Source: Rhynchopus sp. YZ270_cl-10
Taxonomy: Eukaryota > Euglenozoa > Diplonemea > Diplonemida > Diplonemidae
Direction: 5' to 3'
Length of the DNA stretch: 64,000 nucleotides
Assembly (NCBI GenBank): GCA_964035575.1
Contig: OZ037899.1
Coordinates: 620,001-684,000 of the forward strand
The notes below the pieces were generated by a model. It ran no database searches, had not been told where the DNA came from, and worked only from the letters and a program-made list of their open reading frames with translations. Each line of letters begins with the position of its first letter. The first letter of the stretch is position 1. This document shows, in pieces, positions 1 to 11,150 of the stretch. The position numbers and the translations under genes were made by a program.

Positions 1-539
1 GTTTCTATATTTCAAAAAAGCAAGGGGTACAGTCCACCCTGCACATTTGAAAAGGAAAGAAGACTCATAAAACTTTTAAAGAAGATGGCAAGAATCGTCC
101 CCAAACGGGTGATCCCTGTTGTACCACCACCGAAAAAAAAAAACAACAACTCCTTTTTCAAAGGAAATTACAACGAAACTCATACCATAAAAAAAGTCAA
201 TTATTTTGCGAACACCTCGTCTGATACTGGTTTGTTTCCCCTACCCTTCTGGTTCTCATTTTGTTTTTTTTTTTTTTCTTTGGCTCCCATTTCCCTAAAA
301 TGCGCGCATTTTCCCTGCGACGCATTCCCTCTCTTTCTTTGGTAACGTTATGCACTATGGGGCTTCTGTTCATCTTTACCAACTGTTGTCTAAGAAGAAA
401 AAAAAACACTAAAACAGAGGAGACGATGCTTGGACAAATCTCCACCTTTTTGAAAGAAGTTATCTAATTCAATGATTTTCCAAAAAAAAAAACAAGTAAT
501 TGCTATCGGAAAAAAAACGGGGTGTGATGTGGAACTCCA

Positions 540-800
540 TCCTGTAGAAATAATCTACAGCACGTCCGCTCTTCTGCAGGTATGTTAACGCTCTTCGTAC
601 GCTGCCAGATCCACTGGGACGCCAGCATCTGAAACGTTCAAGAAGGGGCGCTGTCCTCTCCGTCCAGCACCATCTGCTCGATAGCGTTGTTGGACGTCGG
701 CTCGGCAGGCTCGGCGTGTTCCAGCTCGTTTTTGTCCACAGGCTCCCCACATTGTCGTCGTCGTTGGAGTGCGGAAGAAGCACAGAATGCACAGACTACA
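540..800 (-). pseudogene. possible decayed coding fragment
   Basis: This GC-richer island lies in AT-rich DNA. Read on the minus strand it gives acidic, protein-like stretches in more than one frame, including EPVDKNELEHAEPAEP followed by a short tail and a stop near 640. No single frame stays convincing for more than about 60 codons, so I read it as the broken 3' end of a gene or a captured exon. No family is recognised. The rest of 1-1400 is homopolymer-rich and shows nothing else I can support. Confidence 0.2.
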
Positions 801-1439
801 ACACATCGATCACACCAGGCACATCAGCACCTCCAGCAAATCGCCAGGATGCTACGGTGGTTTCGAAAATCGCGCGGGGTTTTCCACAGCACACCCCGTT
901 TTTTTCTTAGCAATTACTTGTCCTTGTTGTTATTGTTGTTTTCAACCACCTTCCTTCAACCCTTGTGGGATCAGTCGTTATTTTTTCGCGAAAACATGAA
1001 ATTACACATTTCAAGAGAACAAATTAAAAAGGGTCCTTATTTGCATTTTTGGGCTCCGCCCGTGCAGTGGTGGGGTCAATCTGGAAAATTGGACAATTTT
1101 TTGACCACTTAAATTTTGAGAAATATGAGCCCGGTTGCTTATACGTGGGGCCCATTTTCGGCTAAAATTTTCCTCAAAATCTGGTTTTGTAAAATTGACC
1201 CTTTCCCCCCCCCCCCACATCGATTTCAATACTATACCTTACTTCACCTACGGTTGCCCTTACAGGGGGGGGTGAAGGAAGGTAAGTTGAAAAATTCTCC
1301 CCCCATATATAGCGACTGTGTCTGCGTACAGCATCCCCCCCCCCCGCCGTTACTGTGTACCAATGAAGTGCCCCCCGCCCCCTGCCTGCGGTTGGATTAC
1401 CTGCGGGGGGGGGGGTCAGTACCCTGTGTCCCACACAGA

Positions 1440-1720
1440 GGCGTTTTGCACTTCCTGCGCCTTTTTATTCCAAAGTGCAGCATTCTGTGGGTTCGATAAC
1501 CCCTATGGAGTATGCATGTGTCTCCAGAGGCGTTTTGCACTGTCAGCTTTACTTTATATGTCAGTGTCAGGGAGGATCAGTGCCTGCGTCCCACAGAGGC
1601 GTTTTGCACTTCCTGCGCCTTTTTGTCCCAAAGTGCAACACTCTGTGGGTTCGATAACCCCTATGGAGTGTGCATGTGTCGCCAGAGGCGTTTTGCACTG
1701 TCAGCCTTTTATATTCCGCT
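1440..1720 (+). repeat. cluster of two-hairpin dispersed elements
   Basis: Two complete copies and one partial copy of a short repeat. The complete copies (about 1485-1545 and 1640-1705) contain GGGTTCGATAACCC, which can form a 5-bp stem with a CGAT loop, inside outer pairs such as ACTC/GAGT. A second hairpin follows, with arms GTGC and GCAC enclosing CGCCAGAGGCG. The partial copy (about 1575-1620) keeps only the second hairpin. Related copies occur near 2210, 14590, 21770 and 42065, always in the + orientation. The TTCGA core resembles a tRNA T-arm, but no complete tRNA can be folded here. Confidence 0.6.
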
Positions 1721-2204
1721 CTCCGCCGATTGTTCAGAAGTGGGGTGCTGACTTTTAACATATGCGTCATTCACTTGGCAGGTTACTTTGTTTCTTCTCC
1801 CCCCCTTTTCCCCTCCCCCCTTCCCCATGGGGTGTGTCAAATCAGTTGTGGGGTATTCCCTTTGCAGGATGTTTCCCATTTTTGTGATGTGAGCTGTGTG
1901 ATGTGAGCGGACTGATTGCTCCCCCTCTCCGTACCCTCTTTTAAAAGGGCGACATTGAGTGGTGTGGCTGAATGGGGGGGGGGATGCACAAAATGTGTAA
2001 GAAGTGCGAATCGCCCCCATCAGCCACACCATTGAGGATTGCGTTAAAATTTTTTTTTGTATGCTTCTAACTTCGGCATGTACGCGCCCCCCCCCTCCTC
2101 TGTGCCTCCCCCGCCACCATTGCAGCGCTTCCTGGATGACGGTGTCCTGGTTTTTTTGTATTTCCTGCATTTCACAAAATGTTACGATTATTTAGAAAAT
2201 GAAG

Positions 2205-2330
2205 TGCTCTCTGGGGTTCGATACCCTCAGTAGGGGAGAAACCAGGTGCCTGCGTCCGTCCGATGAACGTGAGGAGGTTTTTTTTTTTTGCATTTCTTTT
2301 TGCACTTTTCAACTCTTCAGAGGGAGCAAT
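2205..2330 (+). repeat. diverged copy of the GGTTCGATA hairpin element
   Basis: The sequence GGGGTTCGATACCCTCAG forms a hairpin. It is followed by GTGCCTGCGTCCGTCCGATG and later TTTTTGCAC, the same order as the copies at 1485 and 1640 but with insertions. It appears to be an older copy of the same family. Confidence 0.45.
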
Positions 2331-2827
2331 ATGTGTTTGCCCAAATTCATGTTTCAAGACTCATTTTATTTTATTTTAAAAACAGAACTGTAGTGCAATG
2401 AAAGCACTTTCCGGTATTCCCTCAGAAATACTACCCCCAAAAAAACTATACTTATTTGTCCTTTTTTTTGGGGGGGTCTTTTCTTTCGAAACCTTTGAAA
2501 AGGAAGATGCCTGAGATGTTTAGGCTTATCTTGCTTTTTAAGATGATTTTTTCTAATAAGATATCTGCACCCGAGAGGCACATTCATCTTACACTCTTTT
2601 TTTTTCTTTCTTCTCTCGGCAATGGTCAACGTTCAACCCTCCCTTCCTTCTTTTTTTGAAACCTTAAAAGGAACTGAAGATTGGGTTGGTCTGTTTAGCT
2701 TTTTTGCCGCAAATTTGGGATGGGTGTTTTTTTTTTCTTTCTCTATTCTGAACAGTAGTTGTAGTTTATCCTCAGTGAGGAGACGACAATGGGGGGGGTT
2801 GATACCATCATTTTTGTTGTCATAGTG

Positions 2828-2928
2828 CCACCTGATTTTGAAATTTGGTGGAGTTTTAGTGGTGTTTTTTTGGTATTGAAACCACTTTTTAACACCGAAA
2901 AACAACTACCAAATTTCAAATCTTGTGG
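2828..2928. mobile_element. 101-bp MITE, CCACCTGATTTT family, 5-bp TSD
   Basis: The element begins CCACCTGATTTTGAAATTTG and ends with the imperfect inverse, CAAATTTCAAATCTTGTGG. It is flanked on both sides by TAGTG (2823-2827 and 2929-2933), an exact 5-bp target-site duplication. It has no coding capacity. The same termini bound the 1.2-kb element at 51991-53235, so this is probably a small non-autonomous member. Confidence 0.75.
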
Positions 2929-2980
2929 TAGTGATTATGCCCGAAAAGATTAAAGGATCACCTCACCAACCTTTTTCTTC

Positions 2981-3030
2981 AAGATGACTAAGCACGAGAG
3001 GCTTAGGACCATCTTTATAACCTTTTGCTT
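2981..3030 (+). repeat. GAGA-loop hairpin element (CTAAGC/GCTTAG stem)
   Basis: A perfect 6-bp stem, CTAAGC at 2988-2993 and GCTTAG at 3001-3006, encloses the 7-nt loop ACGAGAG. It is followed by a CATCTTTATAAC box and a pyrimidine-rich tail. Near-identical copies lie at 35381 and 53995. Members with changed but still complementary stems are listed in the findings. Confidence 0.65.
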
Positions 3031-3164
3031 TCTTTATTTTATTTTTGAATTTTTTTTGAAAAACTCCACGAGGTGAGGAAGAAAAGCAACTCGATGAGCA
3101 TGAAGATGATGCAACACGATTCTGTGGGGAAAAAAAGCATGGCGATTTAAATTTTTTGATCCAT

Positions 3165-3270
3165 CCACCTGAATTGGCCTGAAAAATTGATGGAGTTTAG
3201 TGGCATTTAAACCCCACACCCCCCCAAACTCCACTAAACCCCATCAAAATTTCAGGCAAAAATCAGGTCC
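3165..3270. mobile_element. second MITE copy, CCACCTG family
   Basis: Arms beginning CCACCTGAATTGGCCTGAAA and ending TTTCAGGCAAAAATCAGG are inverted, and the interior keeps TGGAGTTTAGTGG and CCACTAAACCCCA. The right terminal bases are diverged and no target duplication is visible, so this is an older or truncated insertion. The layout matches the copy near 35873-35983. Confidence 0.6.
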
Positions 3271-3317
3271 TTTTTATCCAATTATTTTCATCGTATACTT
3301 ATTTATCCCCCCTTTTT

Positions 3318-3365
3318 TTAGGTACACTGTCACGAGAGGGCTTTTGTATTTTCAAGTCACCCTTT
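3318..3365 (+). repeat. GGTACACTGTCACGAGAGGGC repeat
   Basis: A dispersed repeat with core TACACTGTCACGAGAGGGCT, then TTTTGTATTTCAAGTC. A short GTC/GGC stem around ACGAGAG and outer TACA/TGTA pairs are possible. Other copies lie near 10531, 35495, 40630, 41530 and 42220, all in the + orientation. From 3365 to 3935 there are TG microsatellites (3430-3445, 3491-3515) and AT-rich sequence with no supported gene. Confidence 0.6.
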
Positions 3366-3935
3366 TCCCCCCCACCCTGGAAGTTACTGTCGTATAAGAT
3401 CACATGGTGGATTCTTCTAAGAAAGCTATAGTGTGTGTGTGTGTGAAAATCAGTTGTGGGTATTTCCTGCAGGGACCATTTCCCACGATATGTGTGTGTG
3501 TGTGTGTGTGTGTGTTGCGTTTGAACGCAGTTGTGGACAGCAAATTCTTAGAAGGTTGTAACATAGCCCATGCTGCATTCGTTCACCAAGGTTTTATGTA
3601 TCTATTTTAGTTCACCTTTTATTATCGGTTAAAGCAACAGGCTCTAGCTTGGAGAAATCATTAGCCAAAAAACAACACTATCGGAAAAATTTTGTGTTGG
3701 TGCAAAAAAAAAAAAGAAAGCGTGAGCAAAATAGGTGAGAAAAAATCGTATACTAGCTTTTTGTTGTCCCTCTCCATCCACAGTTTTCCCCCCAATTGGC
3801 CCCCTTTTTTTTATGTCTTTTTTCTTCAATTTATGACTTGTCCTATATAGTGGATGAAGGACTGAAGCAAACCCTGTTTCAGTGAGATTGTTCTGGTCGT
3901 TGCTTTCCCAGTTCTTTTTATAATATTCTTTTATT

Positions 3936-5610
3936 GGGGGCTCCCTAAAACATGTTAAAAAATCGCAAAAAAGTTCAAAAAGTGTTTTTTACCTTTGCCA
4001 AAACTGAGATACAAAGGGGAAAAAAATGTTTTCGAATGTTTTAGGGACCCTCGGACTACGGACCCTCCCGCCCCACTTTCCAGCTATTTTGACTTATAGA
4101 AAGGGACCCTCGCAAATTTTTTTTTCCGCCTATATAGGGCTAATTTCGACGATTTGAGGCCGTTAAAACCAGAATTTGACACTTTTGAGCATCTGTGGGG
4201 GTCTAAAACGTGGTTTCGCGCACCCGAAATTTCGTGGTTTTTACTTAGGAAAATGCCCATTTCAACCCAAATTTTCGGTTTTTCTGGCCCGAAAGTCGAA
4301 AAAAAAAGCGCCGGGGGGCTTTGCCCCCCAAGCCCCCCAGACCCCCCTATGCAATTGGGGGCCTGCGGCGCAGTTTGGAGCTCTTGGTCATACCGAACTG
4401 GAATGTTAAATGTGGATGTTATTGTGCTTGCAGCGTTGTTCCTTGCCATCATGCGGCATCAGACCTCATGCAGCAGAACACTACGGTGTCCAGCATCGGC
4501 AGTGCGTACACATCGGTGAAGGATTTTATCGACGTGACGTGGAACACGGACGACGTCTGGCATTTACGGGTTCAGTACAAGTGTGAGCAGTGCGAACGCA
4601 CTAACGATTTTGCGACGAGGCGGCAGCGATACCTTTCTCCTCTTCCCGGTGCAGGGTGGATCCTTATTTTCGCTGAAAATCCGAGATTTTTTTTCGTTTT
4701 ATTTTCCTCTCCTGTTTTTGAGATTTTCCCGCGCAGGCCTGACGCTAACTTTCGGGTTTTTAGGAAATCGTGGGGGGTTGATGGTTTGTCCGCGAGCGCA
4801 GCGAGTCGAAAAATTGAGTGACCGTCGGAAAAGAAAACGAACAAGCAGGTTGGGACCTGTACTGAGGCAGAATAGTGGTGTTTTTTTACACATCTCATCT
4901 ATCGCAGAACTAAACCCCAGGGAAATATAGGTTTTGGGGGTTTTCGCTGAAACTCGGTCATACTCGGTCGAGCCCAACCCAGCTCGTTCGGGCCTCCGGC
5001 AGAATGTGAGAATTCCTCGATTATCCTACTGCGGAGTTCGACACTACATTGATATTTGCAATGGGCACACGCAGTATCAGTAATCTCAATACATTTACAA
5101 AAGAAACGGCGGTCATGGCACCCATGGCGAAGCAACGGTACGCAACATTTCGAAAAATTGCGCTCAAATTGCACGTTTTTAGTGCCAAACTATGTCACGC
5201 GAAGGGTGGGTTGCAAGCTTGCGCCGAAGGCGTACGGTGCACTACTTTTATTCTCTCGCCATACTGCATGCTTCCTTTTCCTTCGGCGTTTGACCCCAAT
5301 TAACTCGCGTTCTGTACTGCGCCCTCTGATAAGGGTAGTACTTTCTAGAAACATTCTGAAGTCTGTTTTTGACACACAATCGGGGTGGGTGGGCCATAAT
5401 TTGCTCAACCAGTCGAAAATTGGGATTTTTCTGAAATTTGCATTGTGCCCAGCAAAAATCGTCGTTTTTTTGAAGAATTTTCCAAAAAATATGCTATATC
5501 CCCTATGACTGGACCCAACTCCCCTCACTATTTTTCCCCTCTTTTTTGACCCAGAAACCACGCGCTTTTTGAACCTTTTTATCCAAAATACTCCTTTTTA
5601 GGGAGCCCCC
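3936..5610. mobile_element. 1.7-kb TIR element, GGGGGCTCCCTAAAA termini
   Basis: A 15-bp perfect inverted repeat, GGGGGCTCCCTAAAA at 3936-3950 and its complement at 5596-5610, bounds a 1675-bp segment. ATT lies immediately outside both ends, consistent with a 3-bp target duplication. No intact transposase is present. The interior has coding-like patches (about 4400-4630 on +, 5000-5170 on -) and a repeat with GCTTGCGCCG and ACGGTRCGCAAC words that recurs near 14270 and 39300. It is probably a non-autonomous DNA transposon carrying other sequence; the superfamily cannot be assigned by eye. Confidence 0.6.
4400..4630 (+). pseudogene. coding-like fragment inside the TIR element
   Basis: The + strand gives a protein-like run with YKCEQCERTNDF, a possible zinc-binding CxxC, after a pyrimidine-poor stretch ending TTGCAG that could be an old splice acceptor. 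Codon composition is GC-richer than the surroundings. No start codon belongs to it and the open frame runs into AT-rich sequence. I read it as a captured exon or relic, family unknown. Confidence 0.25.
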
Positions 5611-6207
5611 ATTAAAAAATGTTCAAAAAAAACGTCTTGATCTGTTATTTTTTATTTTATTTTGAAAACTTCCCAGTCTCTCCCTCAAACCTTCTTCCCT
5701 GATGGCTATTCCCTTTCACCCCATCCCCATATTCGTTTCGTCATACCCCCCCTTCTCACCCCTTCTCACCCCTTCTCACCCCTTCTGGAATACTACAAGA
5801 AAAAAAAGTCACATCACATTTTTCAAAATAGCACACCTCAATCCCCAACGTTCAATGGTTCTCTCCTGTGCCATTGCCCGCAATGTTAGGCTTGCGGGTT
5901 TGCGGGTTTGCGTACGGCCTGATGCAAGAGAAAGCCATCTCCCCTGTTTTTTCCATGCACTTCCACTAGACACCCTACTGCACAAAAGTAGTGCAGCTTT
6001 CCAAGGTGAATGCGGAAATAACAAACAACAGACGCTGTGACGAGGAAACTTGCTCCCTCAGAGGAGCGTCGATAGCGTTTGTGGAAACGGATGTGTACGT
6101 GAGGCATATTCATCTTTTGACTATCCCTTCTTCCCCCCCTCTCACAACCACTTTGTATCCACTAAAAGGCATCCCACACCCACAACAAAACACCCACACA
6201 CCTCAAA
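5611..6207 (+). other. intergenic DNA and 5' leader of the uS8 gene
   Basis: Contains a short CACCCCTTCT tandem repeat (about 5755-5785) and a GAGA-type hairpin relative near 6089-6115 (ATGTGTACGTGAGGCAT). A pyrimidine-rich tract ends at about 6166 with AG, about 40 nt before the ATG of uS8. In a euglenozoan this would be a candidate trans-splice acceptor. No further gene is seen. Confidence 0.35.
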
Positions 6208-6896
6208 ATGACTCGTATGTCCACCCTCGCTGACGCCCTGAAGACCATGGCCAACGCATCGCGCAAGGGAAAGCGTCAGGTTCTCCTGAGACCCACCTCC
6301 AAGGTGCTCATCAAGTTCCTGACCGTCATGCAGAAGCACGGATACATCAGCGACTTCGAGCTTGTGGACGACCACCGTGGCGGAAAGATCATCGTTGAGC
6401 TCAACGGACGCCTGAACAAGTGCGGAGTTGTCTCCCCCCGTTACAACATGGCCCTGATCGACATCGACGAGTTCACCACCTACCTGCTCCCGTCCCGCCA
6501 GTTTGGATTTGTCGTGATGACCACCTCCCTCGGAATCATGGTATGTTTAGGGAAAAGGGAGGGTGGGCTTACGCATTGTAGGTTTAAAACCTTTTTCTTG
6601 TTTTTGGGGTGGTATTTTCTTGCTTTTAAAACAACATGCCATATGTTGTTGATCATTGTTTTCGGTTAAACTCCCGTACGCAGCCTACCCTTTGGGTGGC
6701 ATCTGAGCATAGAACCCTCTTTGGTGGGGTGAGGGGATACAACAACTAAACACTAAAGCAAACCAAACCAAAACCCGGGCAATATTTATCACAAGAATTA
6801 CCCTCATAACCAATGCCACACTCAACACAAACACAGGACCACGAGGAGGCCCGTCGCAAGCACACTGGAGGAAAGGTGCTCGGATTCTTCTACTGA
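6208..6896 (+). CDS. RPS15A: 40S ribosomal protein S15A (uS8), two exons
   Basis: Encodes the cytosolic small-subunit protein uS8, which binds 18S rRNA. Exon 1 is 6208-6540 (111 codons) and exon 2 is 6837-6896 (19 codons plus TGA), giving 130 residues, the usual length of eukaryotic S15A. Exon 1 starts [20 protein letters not shown] and contains the family hallmarks [14 protein letters not shown] and LLPSRQFG. Exon 2 supplies [19 protein letters not shown], the conserved C-terminus. The intron (6541-6836) begins GTATGT and ends ACACAG, in phase 0. The unspliced frame ends at 6669 with non-ribosomal sequence, which confirms the intron. It is followed on the same strand by the eL8 gene. Confidence 0.95.
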
Positions 6897-7301
6897 GGAG
6901 TGCAAGAGGACAAAGGACCACGCGCGGGTGTTGCACTTAAGATGAACACGACACCCCCGCGTTTTTCTTTAGGGTAGGCGGGACAGAAAGGGCAATGGGA
7001 GGAGGAAGATTGCTTTCATTTTTTCTTTTATCAACAACCAAAAAAACAAAAAAAAAACCTCCCAACCCTTTCTGCACCCTCCCCCCTTTTCAAAAAAAGG
7101 GATTGGTGTGGGCCAATACGGATTTCAAAAAAACGGCATTTTTTTATTTGTATACATTTCCTGCATATCTCCCCCCCCTCATGCAAATACACAACTGTTC
7201 TCTTCCTGCATGACACAAAGCAACGCATGGCAAGAGTACATCCAAACCAAAGCAACACTTTTCAGGAAAGAGATAAAAAAAAACCTTAAAACCAGTAAAC
7301 A

Positions 7302-8446
7302 ATGCCGAAGGCCAAGACCGCCGTGAAGAAGCAGACCAAGCAGGAGTCGGACAAGAACCCCCTCCTCGTGTCTCGCCCGAAGAACTTCTCCGTCGGAAAC
7401 GACCTCCCCCCGAAGCGTGATGTGAGCCGTTTCGTGCGCTGGCCGAAGTACATAACCCGCCAGAGGCAGAAGCGTGTGCTTGAGCGCCGTCTTAAGGTAT
7501 TATTTTTTTTGGGTAGCACCACATGAACGAAGACTGCAGTGTGCTTCTGTTGTTCTGTGGTTGTGATTATCCCAAACACTGGGGAGTAGCAACGCGTGCT
7601 ATGATTATCCATGTGGGGTAGCAGAGGCCTGGCTAGGTTCTGTGATGATCCCGTTCTGCAAGGGTGTGCTGTTGTTGTGTGCGGTGAGGTGGTGTGTGCT
7701 GTCTGCACACCTGTCGCCACATCGCATAATACGACACCACGCAGCCCTGTGCATCGAGGCAGTGACATACGTCATGATTACCCTCCTCCAGCTGTCGTCT
7801 CAAACGATGCATCTGCGCAGGACTGAGGTTGCCTTGCCACAAAGAGGATGGAAGAGTGTCGTACAGAATGGATACATTTACACAAAACATTTACACACAT
7901 GACACATGACAGGTGCCGTCTGCTCTGAACCAGTTCCGTCTGACTCTCGACAAGCAGACCAAGAACGAGCTGTTCAAGTTGATGGAGAAGTACACCCCTG
8001 AGACCAAGAAGCAGGCCGCCGAGCGCCGTCTGTCCGAGGCCAAGGCCAAGAAGGAGGAGAAGAAGGCGAACCTCGCCAAGAAGGCACCCTGCCTGAAATA
8101 CGGAATCCAGCAGGTGACCCGCATGATTGAGGAGAAGCAGGCCAAGATGGTTGTCATCGCCCACGACGTTGACCCCATCGAGATTGTTGTCTGGCTGCCC
8201 TCCCTTTGCAAGGCACAGAACATCCCTTACTGCATTGTCAAGGGCAAGGCCGCCCTCGGGAAGTTCGTCGGCATGAAGACCTGCACCTGTGTGTGCTTCA
8301 CCAGCGTGAAGGGAGAGCACTCCTCCACCTTCTCGAAGCTCCAGGACGCTGTGACGTCTGGCTTCAACGGACAGTACGACGAGATGCGCAAGTCGTGGGG
8401 TGGTATGATGATGGGCCGTAAGGGACGCCCCACCAAGGCAGCATGA
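7302..8446 (+). CDS. RPL7A: 60S ribosomal protein L7a (eL8), two exons
   Basis: Large-subunit ribosomal protein of the L7Ae/L30e/S12e RNA-binding family. Exon 1 is 7302-7496 (65 codons) and ends ERRLK. The intron is 7497-7912 (416 nt, GTATTA to GACAG, phase 0), and exon 2 is 7913-8446, for 242 residues. Exon 2 continues [16 protein letters not shown] and carries the L7Ae fold with [17 protein letters not shown] and [19 protein letters not shown], the kink-turn-binding region. The start is the first ATG of the frame, in a purine-rich context after a leader with AT-rich and pyrimidine tracts. 6897-7301 holds no other gene. Confidence 0.95.
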
Positions 8447-8668
8447 GCGTAGGATCATCGGGGTGGGGGTTGGGCGGGTGTGGGTGGGGTGGGGGGTACG
8501 TCTCAGATAGTAGTAGCCCTTAGCACAGTGAACCATCTTTCCCCCTTCCTTTTTCTTATAGTACTGCACAATGCTGAACCTTTGTCGTTCCCATCCCTCT
8601 CCCTCCCCCCCCCCCCCCCCTCCTCCACTGTAATCTAGGATTGTTTTACTTTTTTTGCATCTCAAACA

Positions 8669-10211
8669 ATGAACATTTCACGCCTTTCTATTGCCGCTAC
8701 ACGCAGGGTCTCTCTTATCCGAGACACAACCCCAATGGCACACCACCACCCTCTGATGCAACAAAGTCGTTTCAATGCTGAGCATCAAGAGAACCGTCGT
8801 GCAAGGCTCGATGCAAAGAATGAGATGTCGTATTCCTTGAGGCGGGAGGCGCAGGACCTGACAAAAGCTATGGAAACGCAGGTGGAGGAGGCTGTAGTCG
8901 CAAATGACGACATCCCGAAGAAGTACAAAGAGTTCATCATCACACACATTGGTACAATGGATGGGGTAGATGAGAAGCTGGACAACCCGAAGGAGGTCAC
9001 CCGAAGCGAGGCCTTTGCAATTGCAGAGAACGACCTCTTTGATATCTGTTTCATCAAGAATGTGGGCGGCAAAGCAGAGTGTCGCCTGCGCTACCTAAAG
9101 CTTTACACCCGCCGGCAGGTGTCCATCAAGACAAAGGGTGCAATCGCTGGGATCCAGAAGAAGCTTAAAAACATCCACATGAAGACACCAGAGGGTGAGG
9201 AAAACGTTAAGCTTCGAAGCATTATCAACCCTCACGACCTCGCGCGGAAGGTCAGTGATGTTGTTAAGTTTGTGGAAGCGGGGAAAATCGTGCGGCTCAG
9301 TACCAGGTATATTTGGGGGCTTTTTTTCTTCTGATGTTGACTTTTCACATTATTTTTTTTGCTTCCGGAGGGATCAGTTGGTACCATGTTATGTTTAGTT
9401 TTTCTGAAAGGAAAGTATATGACCGTAACGTACGCACACTTTGGGTATTAGGCGAGAAACTTGCTTTCTCAACAAAGGTGTTTAAATAACGCACGCGGGG
9501 CTCAGGTTCATCTCATAAACTCTTTCTTTTTCCAACACAGGTTATTCGCAAGCGAGGAGCACGCTGTATCGTTTATGGACGATTTGGTAAGCAGAATTCG
9601 CGTATGCAAGCCGTGTCCCTACTCCCTCAAACCCTACGTTGCTGATTTACCCTTTTTTTGGCCTCAAAGAGGGTTCCTCTTCACGGCCAGGTACTCAGTG
9701 GGAGCGTACTGCAGTAATAAAAATATCACCAACAGAATATTTATTACACACTTTTACGCAACAAACAAAAATTTCTACTTGAGACGGCACTCCAGGGTAT
9801 TGCTTTCATCCGGATGACCAGCATCATAATATGTCAGTCGGAGGTGCCTGCATCAGCACCTACCCTTTATTATTTTTTTCACCACCCACGTCCCACCCTG
9901 CATGAGCTCGACTGAGATGCGTTTTAGCACATTTCAACGCTTTTTTGGCCTCAAAGAGGTTTCCTCTTCACGGCCAGGAGCGTATTATCGAATGTCAACA
10001 CAGAATATTTATTACACACTTTACAAACAAATTCCTTATCTCGTTTCACCTACTCAAATAACCTTATTTTTTTTGGTTTTACTGTATAGTCACTGCAAAA
10101 AAAATCCCCCAATTCATTATTCAGGACGTTGCAGCGCACAAGGGGGTAAAGGTGTCGTTCTCTGAGAGGCAGGTCGGGATCAAGGGCGGGACTATGACGA
10201 TATCGAAGTAG
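8669..10211 (+). CDS. translation initiation factor IF-3, organellar type, three exons
   Basis: Probable mitochondrial IF-3, which binds the small ribosomal subunit and helps start-codon selection. Exons are 8669-9306, 9541-9586 and 10125-10211 (256 residues). Residues 1-60 look like a basic, Arg-rich targeting presequence. An N-domain-like stretch precedes the C-domain, where LRSIINPHDLARKVSDVVKF aligns with the RxxxxDxxDxxxKxxxxxxF region of IF-3. Exon 2 (LFASEEHAVSFMDDL) and exon 3 (ending GTMTISK) complete the C-domain. Phases agree at both joints (2 then 0) and all junctions are GT-AG. Intron 2 (538 nt) contains two copies of a retroelement terminal repeat. The assignment is by motif, and divergence from bacterial IF-3 is large. 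Confidence 0.75.
9655..9775 (-). repeat. solo terminal repeat of the YR retroelement
   Basis: Lies in IF-3 intron 2. The run GGCCTCAAAGAGG, CTCTTCACGG, GGGAGCGTA, CTGCAGTAAT, AATATTTATTACACACTTT is the diverged reverse complement of the 108-bp direct repeats flanking the retroelement at 29.5-34.1 kb. It has an internal GTACTCAGTGG version of the middle segment. No retroelement coding sequence accompanies it. Confidence 0.6.
9945..10035 (-). repeat. second, shortened terminal repeat in IF-3 intron 2
   Basis: Repeats GGCCTCAAAGAGGTTTCCTC, TTCACGGCCAGG and ACACAGAATATTTATTACAC with a different middle. It lies about 285 bp after the first copy in the same orientation. It could be a second solo repeat, or the pair could be the ends of a deleted non-autonomous element. 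Confidence 0.55.
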
Positions 10212-11150
10212 AGCGTGCCACATCACCGCATCGAATGAGTTCGCTCACTCAGTCCTCCTGCGACAGCAACTCACTCGGTTGCCACAAAAAGGGCTGTGGG
10301 GTGGTGCACATCCATACTCTGTGTGTCTGCATTCTGCTGTGCAGGCTGAAATACAAAGGGCGGGCATTGTTCCTACACCGGCTTGCTGATGCTGCTGAGA
10401 GGGGTACGAATGCCCTTCCCCATAGGACCCTTCTGGAAAGCCGTCTTGAGTGTCCTGCAACAGTTGTGGGGTTAATGCACCCAATAGTTTGGTACACTAC
10501 AGGTTAGTACACCTGTTTTAAACTTGAGGTACACTGTTCACGAGAGGGCGGATTTCAAGTCAACTTTAAACACCCTGTACTAAACCATGTCAACACTGGA
10601 GGAGGGGGCGTTGTTGCATGGTTCAAGTTTCAACTTCTCTTTCTTTGTGGTGGACACACTCGAGGGGAGGTGGTCTGTTGTATCCCCAAAACCTTTCAAG
10701 AGGAGTAGGTGCGAGAGAGACATTCACTCTTTCAAGTTTTTTTTTAAAGGTACTAAGCAGAGACTTAGGTTCATCTTATAAACTTTTCTTTTTACACTGT
10801 GCAAGAGGGACGTGCCAAGGGGAGAAGGAGGTGACAACCTTTATGTAGCGCGTAGAATGGTGCCTTGAACACCCCCGTGTGTTTCACACTTAACTTGATG
10901 CTCGAAGCTCCCTCTTGTCACAAAATGACTAAGGTCGCCTGGACTTACATAAGAGGACTGGTCGACGGCACAACGAGGTGGGGGAGGGTGAGGGGAAGGG
11001 AGGGTGTATACGAGAGGGGGTGGTTAGATAACTTCACAGTGTAACAGAATTTGGTGTACGGTTTTTGGATGTACACAAAGGTTAGCGAAGCGATATAAAA
11101 AAAGCGCATTTTTGTGTTTGACTATCGTTGTGACAGTTAAGATGGTACTG
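10212..11150 (+). other. intergenic DNA with dispersed hairpin repeats
   Basis: No convincing gene. Four dispersed repeats are visible: GGTACACTGTTCACGAGAGG near 10531; a GCGAGAGAGACATTCACTC copy near 10711; CTAAG (10753-10757) pairing with CTTAG (10764-10768) around CAGAGA, followed by GTTCATCTTATAAAC; and a GCAAGAGGG variant near 10800. All are in the + orientation. 10900-11030 is G-rich and featureless. Confidence 0.5.

Noticed and set aside
85-345. 86-codon open frame near the window start
   Set aside because: It is dominated by homopolymer-derived Lys, Asn and Phe runs, with no domain or splice structure.
1485-1520. tRNA gene suggested by GGTTCGATAACCC
   Set aside because: There is no acceptor, D-arm or anticodon arm at tRNA spacing; the motif is part of a dispersed hairpin repeat.
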